Position numbers and translations under genes: made by a program. The notes beneath the pieces are model-generated. The model saw only the letters and a program-made list of their open reading frames with translations. It searched no databases and had not been told where the DNA came from. From assembly GCA_963700475.1 (NCBI GenBank), contig CAVOXR010000007.1:62001-126000 (forward strand): 64,000 nt of DNA. Direction: 5' to 3'. The first letter of the stretch is position 1. Each line of letters starts with the position of its first letter. This document shows, in pieces, positions 16,455 through 24,961 of this stretch. This DNA is from Prado023 sp963700475 (lineage in GTDB: Bacteria; Actinomycetota; Actinomycetes; S36-B12; CAIYMF01).

Positions 16455-18052
16455 TCAGGTGGCCCGGCGACGCGAACCACCGCGCCGACGGCCCGGACGC
16501 CACGCCGTCTCACCGTGCTCCAGGGCGCTGGCACGCAAGGCCTCCCCGTGAGCCGCCAGGGCAGCCGCCAGGGCAGCGACGCTCGGCGTCTCCGGCAGGA
16601 CGTCGACCCGCAGCCCGTTCTCCTCGGCGGTCTTGGCCGTCTGCGGGCCGATGCAGGCCACGACGGTCGAGTTGTGCGGCTTGCCGGCGATCCCGACCAG
16701 GTTGCGCACGGTGCTCGAGGAGGTGAACAGGACGGCGTCGAAGCCGCCACCCTTGATGGCCTCGCGGATCTCCGCGGCCGGGGGGGCGGCGCGCACGGTC
16801 CGGTAGGCCGTCACGTCGTCGACCTCCCAGCCGAGGGCGGTCAGCCCAGCGGCCAGGGTCTCGGTCGCGATGTCCGCGCGGGGCAGGAACACCCGGTTGA
16901 TCGGGTCGAACGCCTCGTCGAACTCCGGCCACTCCTCGAGCAGGCCCGCGGTGGACTGCTCACCCACCGGGACGAGGTCCGGCACGATGCCGAACGAGCG
17001 GAGCAGCTCGGCGGTCTGCTCACCCACAGCGGCGACCTTGAGGCCCGCGAAGCTGCGCGAGTCCAGGCCGTACTCGTCGAAGCGCTCCTTGACGGCGCGC
17101 ACGGCGTTGGCCGACGTGAACGCGACCCACTGGTAGCGCCCGGACACCAGGCCGTGCACCGCGCGCTCCATCTGCTGCGGGGTGCGCGGTGGCTCGACGG
17201 AGATCGTGGGGACCTCGACCGGCACGGCGCCGTAGCGACGCAGCTGGTCGGACAGGGCGCCGGCCTGCTCCTTGGTCCGCGGGACGAGCACGCGCCAGCC
17301 GAACAGCGGCTTGTTCTCGAACCAGGCGAGCTGGGCGCACTGGCTGACGACCTCACCGATGACCAGCACGCCGGGACCCACCTGGCCCTTGGCGGCCTTG
17401 ACCGCGCCGCTGACACCTCACCAAGGGTGGTGAGGATCGAGCGCTGGTCGACGGTCGTGCAGTTGCGGGTGATCGCGACCGGCGTGCGCGGGTCGCGCCC
17501 GGCGATGGTCAGGACCCGACAGATGTCCAGGGCGCGCTCGGCGCCGTCGAGCACCACGACCGTCGCGTGCGGGTCGGCCAGGCTCGGCCAGTCCACCTCG
17601 GGATCGTGGGCGTCGACCACGCGCACCTCACGGGCACGCCCGCCGGTCAGCGAGAACCCCGCATAGGCCGCCGAGCCGGTGACCGTGGACACGCCCGGGG
17701 CGATGTCGTAGGTGATGCCCCCCTGGGCCAGCGCCGCAGCCTCGAGGGCCAGGGATCCGTCGAGCACGGGATCGCCGGCCATGAGCCGCACCACGCGGCG
17801 GCCCTCCAGAGCCGGCTCGATGACGAGCTGGACCCGGTCGGCGTGGTCGGCGACGTTCCCGTCATCATCGACGGCCACGAGGATCTGCGCGTCGATCCGG
17901 GCATGTGCCCGCGCCATCGGCTCGCACTCGGGATCGGTCACCACCACGTCGGCGTCACGCAGCAGTCCGACCGCGCACACGGTGAGCAGTCCGGGGTCCC
18001 CAGGTCCAGCCGCGACCAGTGATACCTGGGTTGTCCTCGACGACGCGTTCAT
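16455..18052 (-). pseudogene. hemD: Uroporphyrinogen-III methylase-like / uroporphyrinogen-III synthase fusion, frameshifted as given
   Basis: Read from ATG 18052, the first 210 residues are a SAM-dependent tetrapyrrole methylase domain (AAGPGDPGLLT, later MAGDPVLDGS). The frame then ends its family match at about 17409, and the HemD domain continues in another frame to 16455 (from GPGVLVIGEVV, then VLVPRTKEQAG, VAFTSANAVRAVK, DAVLFTSSSTVRN). One missing base in GTGTCAGCGGCG explains it; restored length is about 532 residues, normal for the actinobacterial HemD-CobA fusion. HemD closes the ring of uroporphyrinogen III and should be essential, so a sequence error is more likely than a dead gene. 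It overlaps hemC (ATGA). Confidence 0.85.
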
Positions 18053-19197
18053 TCGCTGCTCCCTCGTTGGGCTGTTGTCGGACCGATGGCCGTGAGCGGG
18101 CCACTGGCTGTGGTGGGGCCGGGGCCTGTGGTGGGGCCCTGGCGTGTGGGGCTGGACGCCCCGTGGGTGCCGGCGGTGCCCCGGTCGGCGAGCATCTCGC
18201 CGGCCAGGTGCCGTCCGACGAGCTCGGCCTGTTCGACCGGGCCTGTGCTGGACATGCGCACGAGCGAGCCATCCGGGCGGGCCAGGACTGCACGCAGGTG
18301 GACTGTGGGCTCCGGGCCGTCCTCGACCTCTGCCAGCGCCCCGATGGGGGCCGAGCAGCCGGCTTCGAGGGCCGCCAGGAGTGAGCGCTCCGCCACCACG
18401 GCGGCCCGGGTGTGCGGGTCGTCGAGGGAGCGAAGGGCGTCGGTGAGCGCCTCGGCGGCAGCGGCTTCGGCGCTCGGGTGGGAGGTTCCGTTGCCGTCCG
18501 GTCCGGTGACCCGGGCACGGACCTCGACCGCGAGGGCGCCCTGACCCGGAGCGGGCATGATCCGCTCGGGGTCGATCAGCTCGGCGATGCTGGCCTGCCG
18601 CCCGAGGCGTGCAAGGCCGGCGGCGGCGAGGACCACGGCGTCCAGACCCCCGGCCGCATGGTCGTCGGCCACGCGGGACATCCGGGTGTCGACGTTCCCG
18701 CGGATGTCGACGATCTCGAGGTCGGGCCGGGTCGCTGCGAGCTGGGCGCGGCGACGGGGGGACCCTGTGCCGACCCGGGCGCCGACGGGCAGCGTGTCCA
18801 GGGTGGCACCATCACGGGCCACCAGCGCGTCGCGGGGGTCCTCGCGGACCGGGATCGCAGCCAGGTGCAGGCGCTCGTCGGGAGTGGTGGGCAGGTCCTT
18901 GAGCGAGTGCACCGCCACATCAGCCCGACCGTCGACCAGGGCCTGACGGACTGCAACGACGAACACCCCGGTGCCGCCGATCTGGGTCAGGGGCGCCTGG
19001 TCGACGTCGCCGCGAGTGGTCACCTCGACCAGCTCGAGGGTGCGCCCGGTCAGGGCCGCCAGGTGCTCGCCGACCATCCTCGACTGGGCCATGGCCAGGG
19101 GTGATCGGCGGGTGGCCAGGCGCAGGGGGGCGAGCTGGGCGGGGGCAGTGGGCTGGGAGGCGGAGGCCGGCGACACGGCGGCGGGCTGCGCGCTCAT
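18049..19197 (-). CDS. hemC: Hydroxymethylbilane synthase (porphobilinogen deaminase)
   Basis: Polymerises four porphobilinogens into hydroxymethylbilane. 382 residues. LRLATRRSPLAMAQ begins the domain near residue 25. Conserved VHSLKDLPT, GTGSPRRRAQL and DIRGNVDTR follow. Cys281 in EAGCSAPIG attaches the dipyrromethane cofactor. The extra C-terminal tail (about 40 residues) is low complexity with GPTT-type repeats and is not part of the fold. Overlaps hemA and hemD by four bases each. Confidence 0.95.
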   Translation of the reverse strand: MSAQPAAVSPASASQPTAPAQLAPLRLATRRSPLAMAQSRMVGEHLAALTGRTLELVEVTTRGDVDQAPLTQIGGTGVFVVAVRQALVDGRADVAVHSLKDLPTTPDERLHLAAIPVREDPRDALVARDGATLDTLPVGARVGTGSPRRRAQLAATRPDLEIVDIRGNVDTRMSRVADDHAAGGLDAVVLAAAGLARLGRQASIAELIDPERIMPAPGQGALAVEVRARVTGPDGNGTSHPSAEAAAAEALTDALRSLDDPHTRAAVVAERSLLAALEAGCSAPIGALAEVEDGPEPTVHLRAVLARPDGSLVRMSSTGPVEQAELVGRHLAGEMLADRGTAGTHGASSPTRQGPTTGPGPTTASGPLTAIGPTTAQRGSSE

Positions 19198-20540
19198 CGC
19201 TGGCCCCCGGGCGCATGCGGCGCACCGGTCGTCGGGTCGAGGTCGGCCGACGGGTCCACCACCGACGCCGGAAGCGACGGGTCGAGGTCGAAGAGCGCGG
19301 ACAGCGCCTCGGCGTAGCGGTCGCCGCCCGGCTCGGCAGCCAGCTGCTTCATCCGGACAGTCGGCTGGTGCAGCAGCGTGGCCATGGCCCGGCGCATCGC
19401 GCGCTCCACCTCGGCCATCGCATCGGCGTCGAGGCCGGTCAGGCGCAGCCGCAGCCGCTCCATCTCGGCATCCAGGACGCCACCCAGGTGCGCCCGCAGC
19501 GAGACGAGCACGGGTTCGACCGCCTGACCTGCCACTTCAGCCAAGTAGGACTCGACCTCCTCGGCCACGATCGCGCGCGCATCGCGCACGTCCGCCTCGG
19601 AGGCAGCAGTCGCCGGCATCGTCGCCAGGGCGGCCAGATCGATCCGGGTCACGCCGGGCAGGTCGCCCACCTCGGGCTCAACGTCATGCGGCAGGGCCAG
19701 GTCGAGCACGACGAGAGGCCTGTCCGCCGGGGCCTTCGCTCGGGCGGCCCGCGCGACCTCGAGGTCGATGACGCTGTCCTGGGAACCCGTGCAGCAGATG
19801 GCGAGGTCGACCTCGGCCAGGGCCTCGGGGAGTTCCGACAGGCCGATCGCGCGGCCACCGGGGATCCCGGCCGCGACGCGCTGGGCGACCGCAGCCGTCC
19901 GGTTGGCCACCACCACATCGCTGGCTCCGCGCGCGACCAGCGTCGAGGCGGCCAGGGCTCCCATCGACCCGGCGCCGACAACGAGGACCCGACTCCCGCC
20001 GAGGTCGCCGAGGACCTCCGCCGCGGCGTCGAGCGCGACGGACACGACGGAGACGCCCGACCGGTCGATGTCGGTCTCGGCGTGGACCCGCTTGCCGACC
20101 CGCAGGGCCCGCTGTCCGACGCCGTTGAGCGCCCGACCCGCGGTCCCACTGTCCTGGCCCCGCACGAGCGTCGCCCGGACCTGGCCCAGGATCTGGGCCT
20201 CACCGACCACCATCGAGTCCAGGCCCGAAGCCACGGAGAACAGGTGGGCCACGGCGGCCGCGTCGAAGTGGACGTAGCTGTTCTCGATCAGTGTCGCCCG
20301 GTCACAGCCGGTCCACTTGGCCATCAGGTCGGCCACGGACGTCACAGCGGGGTGGAATCGGGTGACGTCGGCGTACACCTCGACCCGGTTGCACGTCGCC
20401 AGGACGATGGCTTCGGCGACCACGTCGCTGGCCGCGAGGTCGGCCGACAGGCCTTCGGCCTCGTCGAGGGTGAGACCCACCTGATCGAGGACCCGTGAGG
20501 GAGCCGAGCGGTGGTTGACGCCCACGACGAGCAGGGTCAT
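19194..20540 (-). CDS. hemA: Glutamyl-tRNA reductase
   Basis: First committed step of C5 heme synthesis: reduces glutamyl-tRNA with NADPH to glutamate-1-semialdehyde. 448 residues from ATG 20540 (MTLLVVGVNHRSAP, the standard family start). The catalytic cysteine is Cys50 in VLATCNRVEVY. SGLDSMVVGEAQILGQV and the nucleotide loop VLVVGAGSMGALAA are intact. It leads the minus-strand heme/cytochrome block. No rex gene precedes it, unlike in many actinobacteria. Confidence 0.95.
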   Translation of the reverse strand: MTLLVVGVNHRSAPSRVLDQVGLTLDEAEGLSADLAASDVVAEAIVLATCNRVEVYADVTRFHPAVTSVADLMAKWTGCDRATLIENSYVHFDAAAVAHLFSVASGLDSMVVGEAQILGQVRATLVRGQDSGTAGRALNGVGQRALRVGKRVHAETDIDRSGVSVVSVALDAAAEVLGDLGGSRVLVVGAGSMGALAASTLVARGASDVVVANRTAAVAQRVAAGIPGGRAIGLSELPEALAEVDLAICCTGSQDSVIDLEVARAARAKAPADRPLVVLDLALPHDVEPEVGDLPGVTRIDLAALATMPATAASEADVRDARAIVAEEVESYLAEVAGQAVEPVLVSLRAHLGGVLDAEMERLRLRLTGLDADAMAEVERAMRRAMATLLHQPTVRMKQLAAEPGGDRYAEALSALFDLDPSLPASVVDPSADLDPTTGAPHAPGGQR

Positions 20541-20860
20541 GAGATCGCCGCCCGGGGGTACGCACCGGGGCATGCACAGGTTCCGCCCCCGACTGCCGCA
20601 TCCGTGTCCCCGGGGGGCGTGGATGCGACAAGTGCGGACACGGTGCTCCCAGCAGGAAGGGCCTGTGGTATAGGCCGTTTGGAAGTTGTCGTCAGGCTAA
20701 GTCGGTCCCTCACGCAGCGCAAAGTCCGATCGACAAAGCGTCCACATAGTGGACACCTGCCATCTCGCAGTGCTGACGCCGGATCGGGCAATAGCCGCGA
20801 TTCGCCCCACCCCAGGGGCATCCGGGGGCCCATGTGGTCCTCATGGGGCACACTTGCGCC
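20541..20860. other. Divergent intergenic region between hemA and the devR-like gene
   Basis: This 320-base gap holds the promoters of the heme block and of the response regulator. A perfect palindrome with arms GTCCAC and GTGGAC (20740-20754, three-base centre ATA) is the clearest site. On the minus strand TAGCCT with a weak TTGCGC 17 bases upstream is a possible promoter. No Rex-type TTGTGA..TTCACAA box and no gene were found. Confidence 0.45.
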
Positions 20861-21517
20861 ATGACGATCCGGGTGTTCCTCCTTGACGACCACGAGGTGG
20901 TGCGTCGGGGTATCGCCGACCTTCTCGGCCTCGAGTCCGACATGGAGGTCGTCGGCGAGGCCGGCTCCGCCGTCGACGCGCTGCACCGCATCCCCGCCGC
21001 ACGCCCCGACGTGGCCGTGCTCGACGTGCGCCTGCCCGACGGCACCGGGATCGAGGTGTGCCGTGACGCGCGCTCGATCCTCCCCGACCTCAAGTGCCTG
21101 ATGCTGACCTCCTACGCCGACGACGAGGCGCTGTTCGACGCGATCATGGCCGGGGCCGCCGGCTACGTGCTCAAGGACATCAAGGGCAACGACCTCGTCG
21201 AGGCCGTCCGGTCGGTCGCCGCCGGTCGGAGCCTCCTGGACCCCCGCGCGACGCAACGGGTGCTCGAGCGCCTGCGCAGCGGGGCGCAGTCGGACTCCAA
21301 GGTCGACCAGCTCAACGACCAGGAGCGCCGCATCCTCGTGCTGATCGGCGAGGGCATGACCAACCGCCAGATCGGCGAGAGCATGCACCTTGCGGAGAAG
21401 ACCGTGAAGAACTACGTCTCCTCCCTTCTGGCCAAGCTCGGCATGGAGCGGCGCACCCAGGTCGCCGCCTACGCCGCACGGCTGGACGCAGAGCGCGAGC
21501 ACGGCCACATGCAGTGA
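20861..21517 (+). CDS. devR: DevR/DosR-like NarL-family response regulator
   Basis: 218 residues: receiver domain (1-120) and LuxR-type helix-turn-helix (150-210). Phospho-acceptor is Asp55 in VAVLDVRLPDGTG, with DDHEVVRRG and YVLKDIKG completing the acidic pocket and lysine. The recognition part LAEKTVKNYVSSLLAKLGME is nearly the same as remembered for M. tuberculosis DosR, so it is probably the dormancy-type regulator rather than a generic NarL protein. No kinase is adjacent; the DevS-like kinase at 45474 is the natural partner. ATG 20861 matches the family start; an upstream in-frame extension is not needed. Confidence 0.85.
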   Translation: MTIRVFLLDDHEVVRRGIADLLGLESDMEVVGEAGSAVDALHRIPAARPDVAVLDVRLPDGTGIEVCRDARSILPDLKCLMLTSYADDEALFDAIMAGAAGYVLKDIKGNDLVEAVRSVAAGRSLLDPRATQRVLERLRSGAQSDSKVDQLNDQERRILVLIGEGMTNRQIGESMHLAEKTVKNYVSSLLAKLGMERRTQVAAYAARLDAEREHGHMQ

Positions 21518-21532
21518 CCGCTCGGCGGTCGC

Positions 21533-21560
21533 ATCGGCGCTGATCGGCGCTGATCGGCGC
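21533..21560. repeat. Short tandem repeat after the devR-like gene
   Basis: The ten-base unit ATCGGCGCTG occurs twice and then eight bases of a third copy follow, just downstream of the response regulator stop. No function is evident. Confidence 0.6.
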
Positions 21561-21561
21561 A

Positions 21562-21591
21562 GCTGCTGGTCCCTCGGCAGGCACCAGCAGC
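21562..21591 (+). terminator. Hairpin terminator of the devR-like gene
   Basis: GCTGCTGGT (21562-21570) and ACCAGCAGC (21583-21591) form a perfect nine-base stem with a 12-base loop, 45 bases after the stop codon. No T run follows. Confidence 0.55.
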
Positions 21592-21683
21592 ACCTCGTCT
21601 CCGGCGCGCCACAGCGCGTCCGGGCAGGCACCATGGGCCACTTCTGCCACAGTGGGACCGCCCACGACCCGGAAGGCCCCGCG

Positions 21684-22718
21684 ATGCCGCTGCCACGCAC
21701 GCCGCACCCGACCCGGTGGCCAGCACCTGCGCGCCGTCGAGCGCCGATGCTGCTGGCCGCCGCGCTGGTCGCCCTCCCCCTCATGACAGCCTGCACGGTC
21801 GACCCGGTCGACCGCTCCAGCGAGGGCAGCGACGCCGAGGTGCACACCGGTCCCATGCGAATCGCGATGATCACCCACGGCGATGACGGCGGGTTCTGGT
21901 CGATCGTGCGCAAGGGCGCCGAGGACTCCGCAGCGACCTTCCCGGACGTGACTCTGGACTACCAGGGGTCCGCCGGTGACGCCAAGCAGCAGTCGGAGAT
22001 GATCAAGGCCGCCCTGAACCAGGGCGCGGACGGGCTGGCCGTGTCCGCGCCGGACATCGGGGCGATCTCCAGCGCCCTGGCGGAGGCGGAAGCCGCAGGC
22101 ATCCCGATCGTGACGCTCAACTCCGGCTCCGACCTGCTGGAGCAGATGCCCAACGTGATCACCCACGTGGGCCAGAGTGAGCGCCTTGCCGGGGTCGGCG
22201 CCGGCCAGAAGCTCGCGGAGGGCGGGTCCAAGAAGGTCCTGTGCGTCCTGCACGAGGAGAACAACATCGGGCTGCAGGAGCGCTGCGCGGGGGCCAAGGA
22301 GGGCATGGCCGAGTCCGGCGGGGAGGTCGTGAACGTCCAGGTGACCGGCAAGGCCGACCCGAGCAGCACGGCCCGCGAGATCGGTGCGGCGATGGCAGCG
22401 CAGTCCCCCGACGCCGTCCTCACCCTCGACCCCGACATCGCGATGGCCGCACTCAAGGAGGTCACGGCCAGGGACGCGACGCTGGCCACGTTCGACCTGA
22501 GCCCCGATGTGCTCGATGCGATCTCCGCCGGGAAGATCGACTTCGCCGTCGACCAGCAGCCCTACCTGCAGGGCTACCTCCCGGTGACCTTCCTCGAGCT
22601 GGCCGTGCGCAACAAGAACGAGGTGGGTGCGAACACGATCGTGGCGACGGGCCCGAGCTTCGTCACCCAGGAGAACGCGGCCTCGATCGCCGCTCTGGCC
22701 GACCAGGGAACGAGGTAG
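21684..22718 (+). CDS. Sugar-type ABC transporter substrate-binding lipoprotein
   Basis: 344 residues from ATG 21684 (GGAAGG upstream). Basic N-terminus, hydrophobic stretch and lipobox-like LMTAC give a lipoprotein signal peptide. The mature part has the periplasmic-binding-protein type 1 fold: MRIAMITHGDDGGFW, QQSEMIKAALNQGADGL, IPIVTLNSGSD, then a C-terminal VDQQPYLQGY typical of ribose/rhizopine/inositol binders. It is the first gene of a three-gene importer. Ligand cannot be fixed from sequence. Confidence 0.9.
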   Translation: MPLPRTPHPTRWPAPARRRAPMLLAAALVALPLMTACTVDPVDRSSEGSDAEVHTGPMRIAMITHGDDGGFWSIVRKGAEDSAATFPDVTLDYQGSAGDAKQQSEMIKAALNQGADGLAVSAPDIGAISSALAEAEAAGIPIVTLNSGSDLLEQMPNVITHVGQSERLAGVGAGQKLAEGGSKKVLCVLHEENNIGLQERCAGAKEGMAESGGEVVNVQVTGKADPSSTAREIGAAMAAQSPDAVLTLDPDIAMAALKEVTARDATLATFDLSPDVLDAISAGKIDFAVDQQPYLQGYLPVTFLELAVRNKNEVGANTIVATGPSFVTQENAASIAALADQGTR

Positions 22719-22721
22719 TCG

Positions 22722-23789
22722 ATGGCCACCACCGCACCCGCCCCGGCTCCGGCGCCGGCCGCGAAGGCCGACGAGCGGATCCGGCACACCCCGATGTGGC
22801 GGCGCATCCTCGTGCGCCCCTCGGTCGGCGCGCTCATCGCTGCGATCGTCGTCTTCGTCTTCTTCTCGCTCGCCGACGAGACCGGCACGTTCAACTCCCC
22901 GGCAGGCGTCACGTCGTGGATGTCGGTCTCGGCCTCCTACGGGATCATGGCGTGCGCGGTCTGCCTGCTGATGATCAGCGGCGAGGTGGACCTGTCCAGC
23001 GGCGTCATGACCGGCTCCACCGGACTCCTGCTCGGCCTGTTGATCTCCGAGGTCGGGATGGGGTTCTGGCCCGCCCTGGCGATCGTGATCGTCTTCGCCG
23101 TCTGCATCGGGCTGATCAACGGGTTGCTGGTCACCTGGACGAAGCTGCCGAGCTTCATCGTCACGCTGGCCACGATGTTCGTGCTGCTGGGCGTGAACTC
23201 GGGTGTGACGCAGGCGGTCACCGGACAGGTCCGGGTGGGCGGGATCGACCAGGCGACGGGCTACACGGCCGCCCAGTGGGTGTTCGGATCCCGGTTGGAC
23301 TCCAGCTGGCCGTTCACGGTGTCGGTGGGCTGGTGGCTGCTGGTCATCATCCTCGGCACCTGGGTGCTGCAGCGGACCCGGCAGGGCAACTGGATCTACG
23401 CGGTCGGCGGCGACAAGAACGCCGCGCGCAACGTGGGCGTCCCGGTGCGTCGGACGAAGGTGAGCATGTTCGTCACGGTGTCGCTCGCGGCCGCGCTGGT
23501 CGGCACGATCAACGCCGTCGAGCTCACCTCGGTCAGCGCCGGGCAGGGCACGGGCTATGAGTTCTACTACATCATCGCCGCGGTCGTCGGCGGGACGCTC
23601 ATGACCGGTGGCGCGGGCTCGGTGATCGGCGCCAGCCTCGGTGCGCTGATCCTGGGCATGACCACCCTGGGCATCCAGTACGCCGGATGGGACTCCACCT
23701 GGCGCTTCACCTTCTTCGGCCTGATCCTCTTCGCCGCGGTGATGCTCAACATGTGGGTCCGCGACCGGGCAGGAGGGGGCGCGAAATGA
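22722..23789 (+). CDS. Sugar-type ABC transporter permease (RbsC/BPD_transp_2)
   Basis: 355-residue membrane protein with about nine to ten helices. It carries the motif MISGEVDLSSGVM (the GxxDLS motif of RbsC-type permeases), IVTLATMFVLLG, and the cytoplasmic ATPase-contact loop YAVGGDKNAARNVGVPV. The last part (GGTLMTGGAGSVIGASLGAL) is also family typical. An Ala/Pro-rich N-terminal cytoplasmic tail precedes the first helix. It starts three bases after the binding-protein stop, and its stop overlaps the ATPase start. Confidence 0.92.
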   Translation: MATTAPAPAPAPAAKADERIRHTPMWRRILVRPSVGALIAAIVVFVFFSLADETGTFNSPAGVTSWMSVSASYGIMACAVCLLMISGEVDLSSGVMTGSTGLLLGLLISEVGMGFWPALAIVIVFAVCIGLINGLLVTWTKLPSFIVTLATMFVLLGVNSGVTQAVTGQVRVGGIDQATGYTAAQWVFGSRLDSSWPFTVSVGWWLLVIILGTWVLQRTRQGNWIYAVGGDKNAARNVGVPVRRTKVSMFVTVSLAAALVGTINAVELTSVSAGQGTGYEFYYIIAAVVGGTLMTGGAGSVIGASLGALILGMTTLGIQYAGWDSTWRFTFFGLILFAAVMLNMWVRDRAGGGAK

Positions 23790-24652
23790 GCCAGAACGTT
23801 CCCCCCGAGTCCGAGGTCGTGGCGGCCGCCGAGGCGGCGGCAGCGGCGATGGCCACCCCGGGTGCCACGTCCCCCGACAGCCACGACATGTACCTGCGCC
23901 TGGAGGACGTCGGAAAGACGTTCGGCAGCGTGGTCGCCCTCGATGGGGTGTCGATGGACGTCACCCACGGCCGGGTCACCTGTGTGCTCGGTGACAACGG
24001 CGCCGGCAAGTCCACGCTGATCAAGATCCTGTCCGGGGTGCACCAGAACGACTCCGGGACCATGTACGTCGGGGGGAAGCCGACGGTGTTCGGCTCGCCG
24101 AAGGACGCCGGCGACGCGGGGATCGCCACGGTGTTCCAGGACCTCGCGACGATCCCGCTGATGAGCGTGTGGCGCAACTTCGTGCTCGGCCGGGAGCCGC
24201 AGAAGGGTTGGGGGCCGCTCCGGCGGATGGACATCAAGGCGGGCCGGGAGATCGCTCGCCGCGAGCTCATGATGTTCGGCATCGACCTGCGCGACCCCGA
24301 CCAGCCGATCGGCACGATGTCCGGAGGCGAACGGCAGGCCGTGGCGATCGCCCGCGCGGTCTACTTCGGCGCCGAGGTCGTCATCCTCGACGAGCCCACT
24401 TCCGCCCTGGGCGTGAAGCAGTCGGGGAAGGTGCTGAAGTTCGTCCGCGATGCCCGCGACCGCGGCATCGGGGTCGTGCTGATCACGCACAACCCGCACC
24501 ACGCCTACATGGTCGGCGACGAGTTCGTGCTGCTCAAGCGCGGCAAGATGACCAACCGGTGGCTCAAGGACGAGGTGGAGCTCGACGAGCTGGTCGCGGC
24601 CATGGCCGGCGGCGCCGAACTGGAGGACCTGGCCCACGAGCTGGGCGCGTAG
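23786..24652 (+). CDS. Sugar-type ABC transporter ATP-binding protein (single domain)
   Basis: 288 residues from ATG 23786 (strong AGGAGGGGG upstream, ATGA overlap with the permease). Walker A is GDNGAGKST, the signature TMSGGERQAVAIARA, Walker B VVILDEPTSALG, and the switch histidine lies in LITHNP. It has one ATPase domain, unlike the duplicated RbsA/XylG proteins, as in rhizopine-type importers. An unusual 30-residue Ala-rich leader precedes the domain. A strong hairpin follows at 24725. Confidence 0.92.
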   Translation: MSQNVPPESEVVAAAEAAAAAMATPGATSPDSHDMYLRLEDVGKTFGSVVALDGVSMDVTHGRVTCVLGDNGAGKSTLIKILSGVHQNDSGTMYVGGKPTVFGSPKDAGDAGIATVFQDLATIPLMSVWRNFVLGREPQKGWGPLRRMDIKAGREIARRELMMFGIDLRDPDQPIGTMSGGERQAVAIARAVYFGAEVVILDEPTSALGVKQSGKVLKFVRDARDRGIGVVLITHNPHHAYMVGDEFVLLKRGKMTNRWLKDEVELDELVAAMAGGAELEDLAHELGA

Positions 24653-24961
24653 CCCGGCCGGGGAGCACACGAAACCTGCCTTATCGACCGGTTCAGATCG
24701 GACCAGTCATGGGACGCACTCCGAACCGCCCGAATGGCCATCCGAACGCCGGCTATTCGGGCGGTCGCGTGTGCATCCTGGGGGAGGACCCCTGGTTGCC
24801 CGCCCCTGACGGGCGGTTCCGTGTGCGCACGCGTGGCGGGCTGCCAGCGAGGTCTCGAGGGGTGGCCGTTGGGCGGCGGCAGTCGGGGCCACGCGTCGTG
24901 GATCGACGCTGCCCGCCACGGTGGGTGTGACGATGGGCCGGATCGGGCGCATCATGGAGCC
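24653..24961. other. Intergenic region with stacked hairpins between importer and LolA-like gene
   Basis: The 309 bases contain no convincing gene. An 11-base perfect stem ACCGCCCGAAT/ATTCGGGCGGT (24725-24735 with 24755-24765) and a following CCGCCC-CTGAC-GGGCGG hairpin near 24800 look like terminators for the importer. The rest would hold the promoter of the LolA-like gene. Confidence 0.5.
24725..24765 (+). terminator. 11-base-pair hairpin terminator of the sugar importer operon
   Basis: ACCGCCCGAAT and ATTCGGGCGGT are exact inverse complements separated by 19 bases, 72 bases after the ATPase stop. No T run is present; the stem strength and position support termination. Confidence 0.55.

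Noticed and set aside
16841..17408. Reading the methylase-like frame on past 17409 as a real 403-residue protein
   Set aside because: Beyond 17409 the text becomes Arg/Ser/Pro-rich with no family match while the HemD domain runs in the other frame, so it is the product of the frameshift.
20541..20860. Rex operator or riboswitch upstream of hemA
   Set aside because: No TTGTGA..TTCACAA box and no conserved riboswitch core were visible.
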